A DNA stretch of 58,935 nt from Onishia taeanensis (GTDB lineage Bacteria; Pseudomonadota; Gammaproteobacteria; Pseudomonadales; Halomonadaceae), in the NCBI RefSeq assembly GCF_013349955.1, contig NZ_JABVXC010000004.1, forward strand, positions 1 to 58,935. The letters run 5' to 3'. The notes under the pieces were generated by a model. It had not been told where the DNA came from and made no database searches. It saw nothing but the letters and a program-made list of their open reading frames with translations. The position numbers were made by a program, and so were the translations under genes. Position 1 is the first letter of the stretch, and every line of letters begins with the position of its first letter. Positions 27,071-35,224 of this stretch are shown here, piece by piece.

Positions 27071-28285
27071 CTAAGACGAGCTGGGATCCACGGCGAGACG
27101 CTTTATCGGCGTCGCCTCGTCAATGAAGGCCTTTTTCTTCAGGAAGGTTTCAAAGGTGGCATAGCGGCTGACGTTGAGTTGGGCTGGGCTGGGTGACATG
27201 CGCCTAAGGCTGGCCTGCCAGGCCTGCTGATTGGCGTCGCTATCAAGGCTTGGCTCCTGTTTGACGAGCAGCTGCCATGCTTGATCCGGGTGATTGATCA
27301 TCCAATTGGTGGCTTCCTCGAGAGCGGCAAGCAAGTGATCGATGTCGTCGCGCTTGGCACTGAGGTGGTCCCGGTTGGCGATCAGTACCAGGCCGTCATG
27401 CAGCGGCAGGCCGTGCTCCTCGGGGAGGAATCGGCGGGTAGGAAGGCCTTCCTGGCCGAGCAGTGCCGGTATGACGTTGCGAGGTGCGCCAATGAGTGCG
27501 TCCACGCTCTTCTCGGCCAGTGCGCGCACCATGGCAAAGTCGATCTTCTCGACAGTCACGTCGTTCAGCGTCATGCCGTGATGATTCAGCATCGTGGCAA
27601 GGGTGGGGTTAATGCTGTCCTGAAAGGCATAGCCGAGGGTCTTGCCCGCCAGGTCAGTGATATCGGTGATGTCACTGTCTTCACGCACAATCAGGGAAGA
27701 CAGTGGCGTATCGATCAGGGTGGCGACACGCACTAACGGTAGCCCCTTGTCGATCAGCATATGCAGTTGCGGTTCGCGGCCCACCGCCAGGTCGGCACGG
27801 CCGGCGGCCACGAGTTTCGCCGGTACGCTTGGATCAGCTGGGGTGATGATGGTTAGCGACACTCCGCGACGCTTGAGCTCTCCATGCGCCTGTGCGATCA
27901 ACAGAGCAGCGTGTTGAGGCGATGGGTACCAATCGAGCACCAGGCGCAATTCGCGCGTCGGCGGCGGCTCGATGGGTTCAGGAGACCCCTGCACCACAGA
28001 GGGAACGTCGACGACTGCCTCCGACGTCTTGGGGGCACTGTCAGAGGCGGCGTCTTGTTTGGCACTACTCGGTGAATCGCCTCCTGTGGCCTCGGCGGAC
28101 GAGGCTTGCGGTGATGCGCCTGCTTGGGCTTCTTCTGTCGCCGAAGGCGCTTGCGCCGGTGCTTCATCGTCGGCCGACTGGGCCCAGGCGGGAGCGATCG
28201 CCAATGTCGCTGCCATCAGGGTGGCTGGCAGCAGCCTGGCGAGTCGGGCGGTGCGCCTGGAGGGCAGCATCGAGCATGTTGTCAT
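27071..28285 (-). CDS. NMT1/THI5-like ABC substrate-binding protein, orphan
   Basis: The start is set at the ATG giving MTTCSMLPSRRTARLARLL, a basic N-terminus before a signal peptide (cleavage near PAWAQS, about residue 36). Residues 40-110 are a low-complexity Ala/Ser/Glu/Pro linker, far longer than needed for export. From about residue 115 (LRLVLDWYPSPQHAALLIA) the protein matches NMT1/THI5/SsuA binding proteins, with LVAAGRADLAVGREPQLHML, LAGKTLGYAFQDSINPTLATML and ALIGAPRNVIPALL. The ligand is probably a pyrimidine, nitrate, sulfonate or similar small molecule. No permease or ATPase gene is adjacent. An alternative start lies five codons downstream. Confidence 0.82.
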   Translation of the reverse strand: MTTCSMLPSRRTARLARLLPATLMAATLAIAPAWAQSADDEAPAQAPSATEEAQAGASPQASSAEATGGDSPSSAKQDAASDSAPKTSEAVVDVPSVVQGSPEPIEPPPTRELRLVLDWYPSPQHAALLIAQAHGELKRRGVSLTIITPADPSVPAKLVAAGRADLAVGREPQLHMLIDKGLPLVRVATLIDTPLSSLIVREDSDITDITDLAGKTLGYAFQDSINPTLATMLNHHGMTLNDVTVEKIDFAMVRALAEKSVDALIGAPRNVIPALLGQEGLPTRRFLPEEHGLPLHDGLVLIANRDHLSAKRDDIDHLLAALEEATNWMINHPDQAWQLLVKQEPSLDSDANQQAWQASLRRMSPSPAQLNVSRYATFETFLKKKAFIDEATPIKRLAVDPSSS

Positions 28286-28446
28286 CAACTGGGGGACTCC
28301 CAAGGCAAAGGGTTTGTCGGGCCCATCGGCCAATTCGGCAGTAGTTTATCCCTCTTGAGCATGTATGAGCCACCCGCCAACGCGTGAGTACGTCGCTGGC
28401 TTTCCGTGGCTGTGACATAATGAGCCTTGGTTTGGCTTGACCACGG

Positions 28447-30162
28447 ATGATCATGGATAGCATCAATACCCTCTTTCTGCTCAGTGGCTTTCTGATTGCC
28501 TTGAGTATCCTCGCAAGCCGCCTTTCTACCCTGTTTGGGCTTCCTCTGCTGGTCATCTTTCTCGGCCTTGGCATGCTTGCCGGCGAGGAAGGGGTGCTGG
28601 GTATAAAGTTCGATGACTATTCCCTGGCCTTTCTGATCGGCCACCTGGCGCTGGCCATGATTCTGCTCGATGGTGGCCTGCGCACTCGTTTGAAAACCTT
28701 CCGCGTGGGCTTCAAGCCTGCCTTGTCGCTTGCCACTCTGGGGGTCTTCATCACCAGCGGCGTGGTGGGACTGATTGCCATGTTGGTCTTCGACCTGACC
28801 TTGATCCAGGGGCTATTGGTTGGCGCCATCGTCGGCTCTACCGATGCTGCCGCCGTGTTTTCGATGCTTGGCGGGCAGGGCATCAACCTGAACGAGAGGG
28901 TGGGGGCCACGCTCGAAATCGAATCCGGCACCAACGACCCAATGGCGATCTTCCTGACGCTGACACTGGTCGAGATACTGGTCGGTGATCTGCGCGGCGT
29001 GACCGGCACCCTGATGTTCCTGCTTTCCCAATTCGGCCTGGGCCTGGCGATCGGTTTGGGGGCTGGTTGGTGCATTGCCCGCCTGTTGCGCTGGCTGGAT
29101 CTGGCGCCGGGGCTCTATTCGCTGCTGGCGCTGGCGCTCGGTTTCTTCGTGTTCGGTGCCACCAGCTGGCTAGGTGGTAGCGGCTTCCTCGCTATCTATC
29201 TGACGGGGCTGATGATTGGCAATCAGCCTGGGCGCCACCTGGATTTTATCCTGCCGGTTCACGACGGGCTGGCATGGCTCAGTCAGATCGGACTGTTCCT
29301 GGTGCTGGGGCTGCTGGTTAACCCCAGTGAGGTATTTGAGTTCGCGCTGCCGTCGCTGATGGTCGCTCTCGCACTGATCTTCGTGGCGCGTCCGCTGGCG
29401 GTACTGATCGCGATCAAGCCTTTCTTCAAGTTTCGCTGGCGGGAAGTCAGCTTCATCTCCTGGGTGGGGCTGCGCGGTGCCGTGCCGATCGTGCTGGCCA
29501 TCTTCCCGGTTATCGGCGGCGTCGAGAATGCTTCGTTGTATTTCAATGTCGCCTTCGCTGTGGTGCTGCTATCGCTGCTGATTCAGGGCGGTTCATTGCC
29601 ATTCATGGCGCGTTGGATGAAGGTCGAAGTCCCCGCCACGATCACGCCGAACCGCCGTGGACCGCTCGGCATATTGCCGGAGAACGACTATGAGATGTTC
29701 GTCTATCAGGTTGAGGATAAGGCCCTAGACGACGTGCCGATTCGCCTGCTGCGTTTCCCTTCGGGGGCCCTGATATCGGCCATGTTTCGTCAGCATGTGA
29801 TGCTGCATCCCAAGGGCAGCACTCGGCTACGCGAGGGCGATGTGGTCTGTGTCATCGGTCGCACTGATGATCTTCCGGCCCTGAACCGCCTCTTCAATGG
29901 CGATGCAAAACTGGAACGTGCCCGTGCCTTTTTTGGCACCTTTACCTTGCAGGGTGATGCCTTGATGTCGGACGTGGCCGAGGCCTATGGCCTGACGTTA
30001 AGCCCCGGCGAACAAGAAATGACGCTGGGTGAATACGTCTCGCTGCGCGTCGGCGGGCACCCGGTAGTGGGCGATGACGTGGACTGGCACGGCTTCCACT
30101 GGGTCGTCAGCGAAATGCGCGGTAACCAGATCACCCGGGTCGGTCTGCGTCTCTACTATTAG
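28447..30162 (+). CDS. cvrA: K+/H+ antiporter CvrA/NhaP2 type
   Basis: The 571-residue CPA1 antiporter exports K+ (or Na+) in exchange for H+ and helps volume and pH control. About twelve membrane helices cover residues 5-390: FGLPLLVIFLGLGMLAGEEG, AMILLDGGLRTRLKTFR, and the ion-site GAIVGSTDAAAVFSMLGGQG near residue 125 with ESGTNDPMAIFL near 160. SWVGLRGAVPIVLA lies near residue 338. A soluble C-terminal part contains a TrkA-C-like regulatory domain (FPSGALISAMFRQHVMLHPKGSTRLREGD) and a CorC/HlyC-like tail. A second ATG two codons in is equally good. Confidence 0.9.
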   Translation: MIMDSINTLFLLSGFLIALSILASRLSTLFGLPLLVIFLGLGMLAGEEGVLGIKFDDYSLAFLIGHLALAMILLDGGLRTRLKTFRVGFKPALSLATLGVFITSGVVGLIAMLVFDLTLIQGLLVGAIVGSTDAAAVFSMLGGQGINLNERVGATLEIESGTNDPMAIFLTLTLVEILVGDLRGVTGTLMFLLSQFGLGLAIGLGAGWCIARLLRWLDLAPGLYSLLALALGFFVFGATSWLGGSGFLAIYLTGLMIGNQPGRHLDFILPVHDGLAWLSQIGLFLVLGLLVNPSEVFEFALPSLMVALALIFVARPLAVLIAIKPFFKFRWREVSFISWVGLRGAVPIVLAIFPVIGGVENASLYFNVAFAVVLLSLLIQGGSLPFMARWMKVEVPATITPNRRGPLGILPENDYEMFVYQVEDKALDDVPIRLLRFPSGALISAMFRQHVMLHPKGSTRLREGDVVCVIGRTDDLPALNRLFNGDAKLERARAFFGTFTLQGDALMSDVAEAYGLTLSPGEQEMTLGEYVSLRVGGHPVVGDDVDWHGFHWVVSEMRGNQITRVGLRLYY

Positions 30163-30256
30163 GCTCGGTCCGCTGCGACATTGTGTCGTAACGCATTGAT
30201 CGCAAACTGCCTCTTGACGAATCAAGCGAAGCTGGTAATATATGCACTCGTAAGCC

Positions 30257-30346
30257 GGAGGGATGGCAGAGCGGTTTAATGCACCGGTCTTGAAAACCGG
30301 CGTAGGCTAATACCTACCCAGGGTTCGAATCCCTGTCCCTCCGCCA
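30257..30346 (+). tRNA. tRNA-Ser (anticodon UGA)
   Basis: The acceptor stem GGAGGGA pairs with TCCCTCC, followed by discriminator G and an encoded CCA. The anticodon stem CCGGT/ACCGG encloses the loop CTTGAAA, giving UGA, which reads UCA and related serine codons. A long class II variable arm (TAGGCTAATACCTA) and the T-loop GGTTCGAATCC are present. Accessory genes begin right after it, so its 3' end may be an integration site. Confidence 0.97.
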
Positions 30347-30358
30347 CCAAACAAAGAT

Positions 30359-30386
30359 AAGCCGCTGATTTCAGCGGCTTTTTTTA
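30359..30386 (+). terminator. Rho-independent terminator after tRNA-Ser
   Basis: AAGCCGCTGA pairs with TCAGCGGCTT in a 10-bp stem with a tight loop, followed by a run of seven or eight T. It ends the tRNA transcript. Confidence 0.92.
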
Positions 30387-30611
30387 TGTCTAAATTCTAT
30401 CAGCCCATACTCTAGCCCATACTTTGTACCTGGCTCCTACAAGATGTAGTTGGACTAGCACGGACAATTTCTCCTGTTAGGTCTCCGGCTCATCACTGCC
30501 ACCCGAGCTTACGGTTCTGTGCCACGAACTGCGCACTGAGTATCCTTGGTAGGGTTTCACCCGTGCCGAATTGGGTAGTGTAAAGGGTAAGATGTCTCAG
30601 GAAGGCAGCAT

Positions 30612-31334
30612 TTAGCCTATGGTGGCAAGGGCCGGGAACCAGTCCACCAGCATGCTGGAGAGCCTGGTTAGCGTCCCTGAGACGATCAGAAGCCCCATCA
30701 GAATCAGGATCACGCCTGCGATCGGACGGGCATAGGCACTCCACTTGCCCAGACTGCCCCGATAGCGGCTGAACTTGTTGAGCAGCAGTGTGCTGGCCAG
30801 GAAGGGTAGGGCCAATCCCATCGAGTACGTCGCAAGATAGAGCATGCCGGCCTGGGCATTGGCGGTGGTCGAGGTGGCCATCAGGATGGCGCCCAGGATC
30901 GGGCCGATGCAGGGCGTCCAGCCGATGGCGAAGGAAACGCCGAAGAAGGTTGCTGCCATGGGGGAGCCCCCTCGCAACTCGGGCGACCACTGAAAGCTGC
31001 GCTGTAGGGCGGGCAGTCGGAACACGCCGGTCATGAACAGGCCGAGCACGATGACAATGCTGCCGGTGATCCAGTTGAGCTCCTGACGATAGCCGCGCAG
31101 AAGCTGGCCGATGCTGGTCACACCCAGGCCCATCAGGATGAAGACCACGCTGAATCCGAAGACGAAGAAGGTGCTCAGCAGCAACGCCTCGAAGCGCCGA
31201 TCCGCCTTGCCGGCACTGCCGCCGGTGACTACCGACAGATAGGCGGGCAGCAGTGGCAGGGTGCAGGGCGAGAAAAACGACAGCAGCCCGCCGACGAGGG
31301 CGCCGATCAGTCCAATGGACGAGAGCGTTTCCAC
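30612..31334 (-). CDS. ccdA: CcdA-like cytochrome c biogenesis / thiol redox membrane protein
   Basis: The 240-residue protein has six predicted membrane helices and moves electrons from cytoplasmic thioredoxin to periplasmic thiol proteins. The two Cys-containing motifs of the family are present: LLSFFSPCTLPLLPAYLSVVTGG (Cys near residue 24) and IGWTPCIGPILGAIL (Cys near residue 143). The start is GTG, with AAGGA upstream. It heads the accessory region. In metal-resistance islands such proteins usually maintain the thiols of exported metal-binding proteins, but no thioredoxin-like partner is adjacent. The flanks (30387-30611 and 31335-31443) hold no gene I can support. Confidence 0.88.
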   Translation of the reverse strand: METLSSIGLIGALVGGLLSFFSPCTLPLLPAYLSVVTGGSAGKADRRFEALLLSTFFVFGFSVVFILMGLGVTSIGQLLRGYRQELNWITGSIVIVLGLFMTGVFRLPALQRSFQWSPELRGGSPMAATFFGVSFAIGWTPCIGPILGAILMATSTTANAQAGMLYLATYSMGLALPFLASTLLLNKFSRYRGSLGKWSAYARPIAGVILILMGLLIVSGTLTRLSSMLVDWFPALATIG

Positions 31335-31443
31335 GAGTCACTTTCCTTCAGTGCGACGTAGCAAATGGGATCACCATCAGTACCGCTCCACCGATACCCG
31401 CATTGACGATGATGGCGCGCTGTGGCCTCAGCAAGATACACGC

Positions 31444-31902
31444 TTACAGGTCTCTGGCGCGATTGGCCTGTTGGGAAAGTCGCATCGCCTCGTGTTCCTC
31501 CATCTTCAGCAGCTGCTGGATCAAGGTGCGTGCCTCGGGGATCTCGGCGCGGCCTTCTAGATATTGATACAGCTCGACGACCTGATCATGGAAGGCGAAT
31601 ACCTCACGACAGATCTCATCAAAACTCATGTTGGCGTAGGGCAGGTCACACTCCTGATGGGGCGAGATGGGCGGATGGGGCAAGTAGTCATAGACCCAGG
31701 TATGCAGGGCCTTGGGATCGGCCTGCTGCTCGAAGCTCGCCACGGTACTTTCCAGGTTCGCTTCATGAGTGGCAAGGTACTCAAGCAGCGCTTTGGCCCG
31801 GGGTTCATCTTGCTGTACAGAGCAGTGCTGCAGGCACTTGGCCAGGAAGCCATGGAGCTCCCGGGTCCAGTCGATGAGATCCTGAAAGGTTTCGACTTGC
31901 AT
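31444..31902 (-). CDS. Uncharacterised 152-aa helical protein, His/Glu-rich
   Basis: The start is the ATG with GAGGG eight bases upstream. I do not recognise the family. The protein looks all-alpha, probably a four-helix bundle: MQVETFQDLIDWTRELHGFL, ALLEYLATHEANLESTVASF, FDEICREVFAFHDQVVELYQYL, and ARTLIQQLLKMEEHEAMRL. His-Glu or Glu-X-X-His pairs recur in the helices (THE, FHDQ, EEHE), reminiscent of ferritin-like or hemerythrin-like metal sites. That is only a pattern match. A close paralogue, broken by a frameshift, lies at 41653-42112 after the APC permease. It has no signal peptide, so it should be cytoplasmic. Its neighbours are ccdA and DUF3141. Confidence 0.8.
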   Translation of the reverse strand: MQVETFQDLIDWTRELHGFLAKCLQHCSVQQDEPRAKALLEYLATHEANLESTVASFEQQADPKALHTWVYDYLPHPPISPHQECDLPYANMSFDEICREVFAFHDQVVELYQYLEGRAEIPEARTLIQQLLKMEEHEAMRLSQQANRARDL

Positions 31903-32074
31903 GTTGACGCCCTCTTGTGTTATGGGATGCCTGGTCGGCGATAGGCCTGCACCAAAGCGGTGGTTCTCGCAGGATACCCCTGCCGGATGCCTTGGCCCAT
32001 GACTCGCATCAAGTACGGCTGGCGCAGGGTGTGAATGACCTCGATCTATCCATTGGCCCCTGTAGGGCCGCGAC

Positions 32075-33865
32075 TCATCGGGCTGGGCGACGGCCATAGA
32101 GCCCCTTGAACACCATCTCGAAGACGCTGTCGCGACTCGTGCCGGCAAGCGTCAGCGTCGAGGTGATCGCCTCGCTCATCAAGGTCTCCCATTGCCGATA
32201 GGGATTGTTGCTATCGACCGGCGTTGGCATGGTCTCCACTATCTCGGCCAGCCACTTCACGCTGCCCATCCAGGGCGCGAACCGCTCCGAGAATATCAGC
32301 CGGCTGGTCCGCGCCGGATGCAGTTGACGCAGTGCCTCGGCGGACCAAGGTGTAACGAACAATCGTACCCAGGGCCCGACGAAGGTCTCGTAGAGGGCCA
32401 CATTGTGCGTGGAAAGTGCTTTTACCTGCTCGAACGCCGGTTCCTGCTCGGGGTAGTCCAGCTCCTCCACGCGGCGCTCCTCGAAGTGCACCTGAAACTG
32501 CGGCTTGTGGCAGTCGGGATCGCCGGTGGGGTTGTCGATCTTCATCTCGTAGAGCCCCGGCGCGAGGTCATTCAGCTCGCCGACGCTCTCGAGGATCGCC
32601 CGGTGCTCCAGCCGTGCGACCTTGGCGGAAACGAAGATCCCCAGATGGCCGACATGCGGATTGAGCAGATAGATGATGCGCTGGCCAGCGGCCTTGAGTG
32701 CCTCGGTGTCGGGGTACACCGCCGGGACCCAGTTGAGTGCCTGGTGGGGCGGGGTGATGTTGTCGCCGCTGGAGGCGAAGATCACCAGCGGGTTGCGGAT
32801 GTGCTTGAGGTCGACGGTACACCCCGGGCAGATCTGCAGTTCACCACGCTCAAGCTTGTTGCCGATGAACAGGTTTTCGACGATGGCGGTGATCTCCTCC
32901 TTGCTTAGCGTATAGAAACCCGCCCACCAGCGCTCGAACGCCAGGAACCGCTCGCGCTGGCCGTCGATGTCGGCAAACAGCTGGTAGTCTTTCTGCCACA
33001 AGGTATTCGCCGGCTTGAGGCTCTCGAAGTTGGCGGCCAGATGGGCGCCGTCGAAGCGCCCGTCTCCTAGGTCTGCTATCAGGTGGGTCAGCCAGGCCCC
33101 TCCCAGCAGCCCGCCGGCCAGGCGCATGGGATTGACCCCGGATTCGCCGGACCAGTAGGACAACGGCGAGCCGTTGAGAACTGCCGGCCCGACCAGGCCC
33201 TCACAGTCTGCGGAGAGCAGGACGATGGCCCAGCCCGCCTGGCAGTTGCCGTAGAGCACCGGCGGCTTGCCGGGGTGACGCTCCCCCAGGGTCTCGACGA
33301 AGCGTCGCAGGACATGCTGCACATCCTCCAGAGTCTGCCCGGCAACGGGCTCGGGGAAGAAGATCACGAAGTAGACCGGGTGCCCCAAGTGGAGCGCCAT
33401 GCCCACCTCGGAGTCGCGCTTGAAGCCACCGATGCCGGGCCCATGACCCGCGCGGGGATCGATGATCATGACCGGCGGCTTGCTCTCGTCGAGACAGTCC
33501 TCCAGGCAGTCGTCGCCGACCCGGGTGATGCGCAGCAGGGCATAGTTGGCAGGCCGCGCCAGTTGCCGACCATCGAGGATCATCTCGTAGTCGAAGTCGA
33601 GCAGTGGCGGCTTACCCGCCTGCTCATGTTCGAGCATTTTATCGGCGCGCTCACGCAGGGTATCCAGGTAGCGCAGACCGCGCCGCCACAGGTCGCCCTG
33701 ATAGGCGAGCAGTTCCGTTGCTGCGTTGCTTGGGACAGTAACCTCATCTGGACCGGGTGCGGCCATCTGCTCGGGCAGCTCTTGTGATGCTGCCGGTTGG
33801 CGCTTGCGCTTGCGCTTGGCCCGGCGGACCGTTGGTGCCTTGTCTGTCGCTGTGTTGGCGGTCAT
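32075..33865 (-). CDS. DUF3141 protein, PHA-synthase-like alpha/beta hydrolase
   Basis: The 596-residue cytoplasmic protein has a basic Arg/Lys-rich N-terminal tail (residues 14-24), then a region related to polyhydroxyalkanoate synthases. The nucleophile-elbow position is GNCQAGWAIVLL with Cys at residue 208, as in PHA synthases where a Cys replaces Ser. NPLVIFASSGDNITPPHQALNW, near residues 355-376, looks like the catalytic Asp region, and NPHVGHLGIFVS holds the candidate His. DUF3141 proteins are not enzymatically defined, so polymer synthesis should not be assumed. A short open frame with a strong ribosome binding site lies 20 bases upstream and may be co-transcribed. Confidence 0.88.
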   Translation of the reverse strand: MTANTATDKAPTVRRAKRKRKRQPAASQELPEQMAAPGPDEVTVPSNAATELLAYQGDLWRRGLRYLDTLRERADKMLEHEQAGKPPLLDFDYEMILDGRQLARPANYALLRITRVGDDCLEDCLDESKPPVMIIDPRAGHGPGIGGFKRDSEVGMALHLGHPVYFVIFFPEPVAGQTLEDVQHVLRRFVETLGERHPGKPPVLYGNCQAGWAIVLLSADCEGLVGPAVLNGSPLSYWSGESGVNPMRLAGGLLGGAWLTHLIADLGDGRFDGAHLAANFESLKPANTLWQKDYQLFADIDGQRERFLAFERWWAGFYTLSKEEITAIVENLFIGNKLERGELQICPGCTVDLKHIRNPLVIFASSGDNITPPHQALNWVPAVYPDTEALKAAGQRIIYLLNPHVGHLGIFVSAKVARLEHRAILESVGELNDLAPGLYEMKIDNPTGDPDCHKPQFQVHFEERRVEELDYPEQEPAFEQVKALSTHNVALYETFVGPWVRLFVTPWSAEALRQLHPARTSRLIFSERFAPWMGSVKWLAEIVETMPTPVDSNNPYRQWETLMSEAITSTLTLAGTSRDSVFEMVFKGLYGRRPAR

Positions 33866-33884
33866 GGTGACTTGCCTCTCGGTA

Positions 33885-34049
33885 TTAGGCTGTCATTGAT
33901 TGGGGGTCGACGCCGATCTTGACTCGAGCCTCGGACAGGAAACGGTAAGGCGGAACCTCCAGATTGATCGGTGTTGGTTCCGTCGTGAATGTCGCCCCTA
34001 TGCAACCTCCTACCTTCGACGCGCCGATGAGAAAGCGTCGTTGTTTCAT
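33885..34049 (-). CDS. Small 54-aa open reading frame ahead of the DUF3141 gene
   Basis: An ATG preceded by AGGAGG at five bases opens a 54-codon frame ending 20 bases before the DUF3141 start. The ribosome binding site is one of the best in the region, so translation is plausible. The sequence begins MKQRRFLIGASKVGGCIGAT. The stretch INLEVPPYRFLSEARVKIG resembles INLQGLVPYRFETDLDLRV of the copB product at the end of the window, so it may be a copB fossil that acquired a start. It could also act as a leader peptide. The function is unknown. Confidence 0.4.
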   Translation of the reverse strand: MKQRRFLIGASKVGGCIGATFTTEPTPINLEVPPYRFLSEARVKIGVDPQSMTA

Positions 34050-34150
34050 GATCGCCTCCTGGAATCGAGAGCCGTCACCACTCTGAGGGCGGCACGCAGA
34101 GATGCTCGATGAGACACCTCTTACTGTCTTTTTTTAGTGTAGAGGGCGAA

Positions 34151-34167
34151 GCTGAAACCAGGCTGAG
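34151..34167 (-). promoter_or_regulatory. Direct-repeat operator candidate (CTCAGC-N5-TTCAGC)
   Basis: The minus strand reads CTCAGC-CTGGT-TTCAGC, two hexamers five bases apart. An 11-base period is the usual layout for OmpR-family response regulators. It lies about 100 bases upstream of the small open frame and the DUF3141 gene. Two related copies occur at 34365-34381 and 52181-52197. Confidence 0.5.
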
Positions 34168-34364
34168 TCCAGTTAGCTAGGCCTAATCGTGCGGTGTTCG
34201 ATCACTTGCTTTGGCACCCGCCGCCCCTGACTGCACTGACTCACGGATAAGCCTCGACAGGCCGCGCGGTCACAGGCCGCTTACGGTGACCGCAGAAGAA
34301 TGGGTGCCTCCGATCGCTAGATAGGGACGGGAGAGTGATACTCGTCGGGAGTCGAAGATCAGCA

Positions 34365-34381
34365 TTCAGCATCGATTCAGC
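34365..34381 (+). promoter_or_regulatory. Direct-repeat operator candidate (TTCAGC-N5-TTCAGC)
   Basis: Two perfect TTCAGC hexamers five bases apart lie about 150 bases upstream of the YHS-domain gene that starts the plus-strand metal gene row. With the site at 34151-34167, each side of this divergent intergenic region (34050-34530) carries one copy facing its own genes. No other gene or RNA is visible in the region. Confidence 0.55.
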
Positions 34382-34530
34382 TTGGCGGGATACGCTTTCT
34401 AGGGATAAGAATCGCATCGCAGTACGTGACATCTCGTTCTGCTTGCCTCTTGGGTTGCCCATAGGCCTCAGACTGGCATCGAGCTCGCTGGCGTCCAGCG
34501 GTGAGGCGTTGATGATAAAGGAGAAGGGCG

Positions 34531-34884
34531 ATGAACGAACTGGTGTATTTCATGCTCTGGGCAGGACTCATCTTCCTGATGATGCGCTTCGGCTGCGGTG
34601 CTCACGTGATGGGGCATGGCCGTGACAAGGGCAAGCATGGCGAGGTGGCGTCAGAGAGCCGGGCGGCCTCCGAAGGCCCGCGCTGGATTCCGCCAGCCGA
34701 AGACGTGGATCCTGTCTGCGGCAAGACCGTTAGCACCGAGAAGGCCAAGCCGAGCGTCCACGACGGTTCCGTCTATTACTTCTGTTCGCGTGACTGTCGG
34801 GAACGCTTCGAGGCAGCGCCCGAGCAATATGTCAGCCCGGATACCGAAAGTCGGCCAGCCCAACTGGAGAACCAAGATGCCTGA
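34531..34884 (+). CDS. Membrane-anchored YHS-domain protein
   Basis: The 117-residue protein has an N-terminal membrane helix (MNELVYFMLWAGLIFLMMRF), a His/Lys/Gly-rich linker (GHGRDKGKHG) and a YHS domain from about residue 58. That domain reads DPVCGKTVSTEKAKPSVHDG...YYFCSRDCRERFEAAPEQYV. The Cys residues of DPVCG and FCSRDC are the putative metal ligands; YHS domains occur in Cu/Ag P-type ATPases and metal-binding proteins. It probably binds a soft metal at the membrane surface. It starts a row of overlapping genes and follows a TTCAGC direct repeat. Its stop overlaps the next gene by eight bases. Confidence 0.85.
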   Translation: MNELVYFMLWAGLIFLMMRFGCGAHVMGHGRDKGKHGEVASESRAASEGPRWIPPAEDVDPVCGKTVSTEKAKPSVHDGSVYYFCSRDCRERFEAAPEQYVSPDTESRPAQLENQDA

Positions 34885-35221
34885 CGTCGATCCAGCTCCG
34901 ATGGCCAAGCCCAGGTCGCGTCATGGCACGCCCTTGCCGGGTCAAGCCGCGCCGCGGATTCCCGTGATCGCACTGGGGATGAGCCTGGGGCTATTTCTGG
35001 CAGTGACCTTCATCCTATGTGTCGGCTTCGACTTGCTGTTTCCCGACCAGGCGATGTACGAAAGCTGGTTGCGATTCCTGCCTGGCTTCACCTGGTTGAG
35101 TTGGCCAAGTTTTTTCCTGGGCCTGGCTGAAAGCTTCGGCTACGGCTGGTACGTGGCCCTGGTCTTCGGCCCGCTCTACAACTTCTTTGTCACACGCCTC
35201 CACCGGCACAGCGGAGCCTAG
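34877..35221 (+). CDS. DUF5676-like membrane protein
   Basis: The 114-residue protein has a polar, Pro/Arg-rich N-terminus (residues 1-27) and two hydrophobic segments: IPVIALGMSLGLFLAVTFILCVGFDLLFP and FGYGWYVALVFGPLYNFFVTRL. Between them, YESWLRFLPGFTWLSWPSFFLGLAE resembles the DUF5676 family, whose members recur next to heavy-metal genes. The family name is from memory and the function is unknown. It overlaps the YHS gene by eight bases and ends three bases before the next gene, so the three are co-transcribed. Confidence 0.7.
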   Translation: MPDVDPAPMAKPRSRHGTPLPGQAAPRIPVIALGMSLGLFLAVTFILCVGFDLLFPDQAMYESWLRFLPGFTWLSWPSFFLGLAESFGYGWYVALVFGPLYNFFVTRLHRHSGA

Positions 35222-35224
35222 GCT

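Noticed and set aside
31903..32148. In-frame 82-codon upstream extension of the 152-aa protein gene
   Set aside because: The extension is low in recognisable structure and lies before a good Shine-Dalgarno and ATG. The paralogue at 41653 also starts at the equivalent internal Met.
32075..33865. Calling the DUF3141 gene a polyhydroxyalkanoate synthase (phaC)
   Set aside because: Only the nucleophile elbow and general fold are shared. Family members have no proven polymerase activity, and no phaA, phaB or phasin gene is adjacent.
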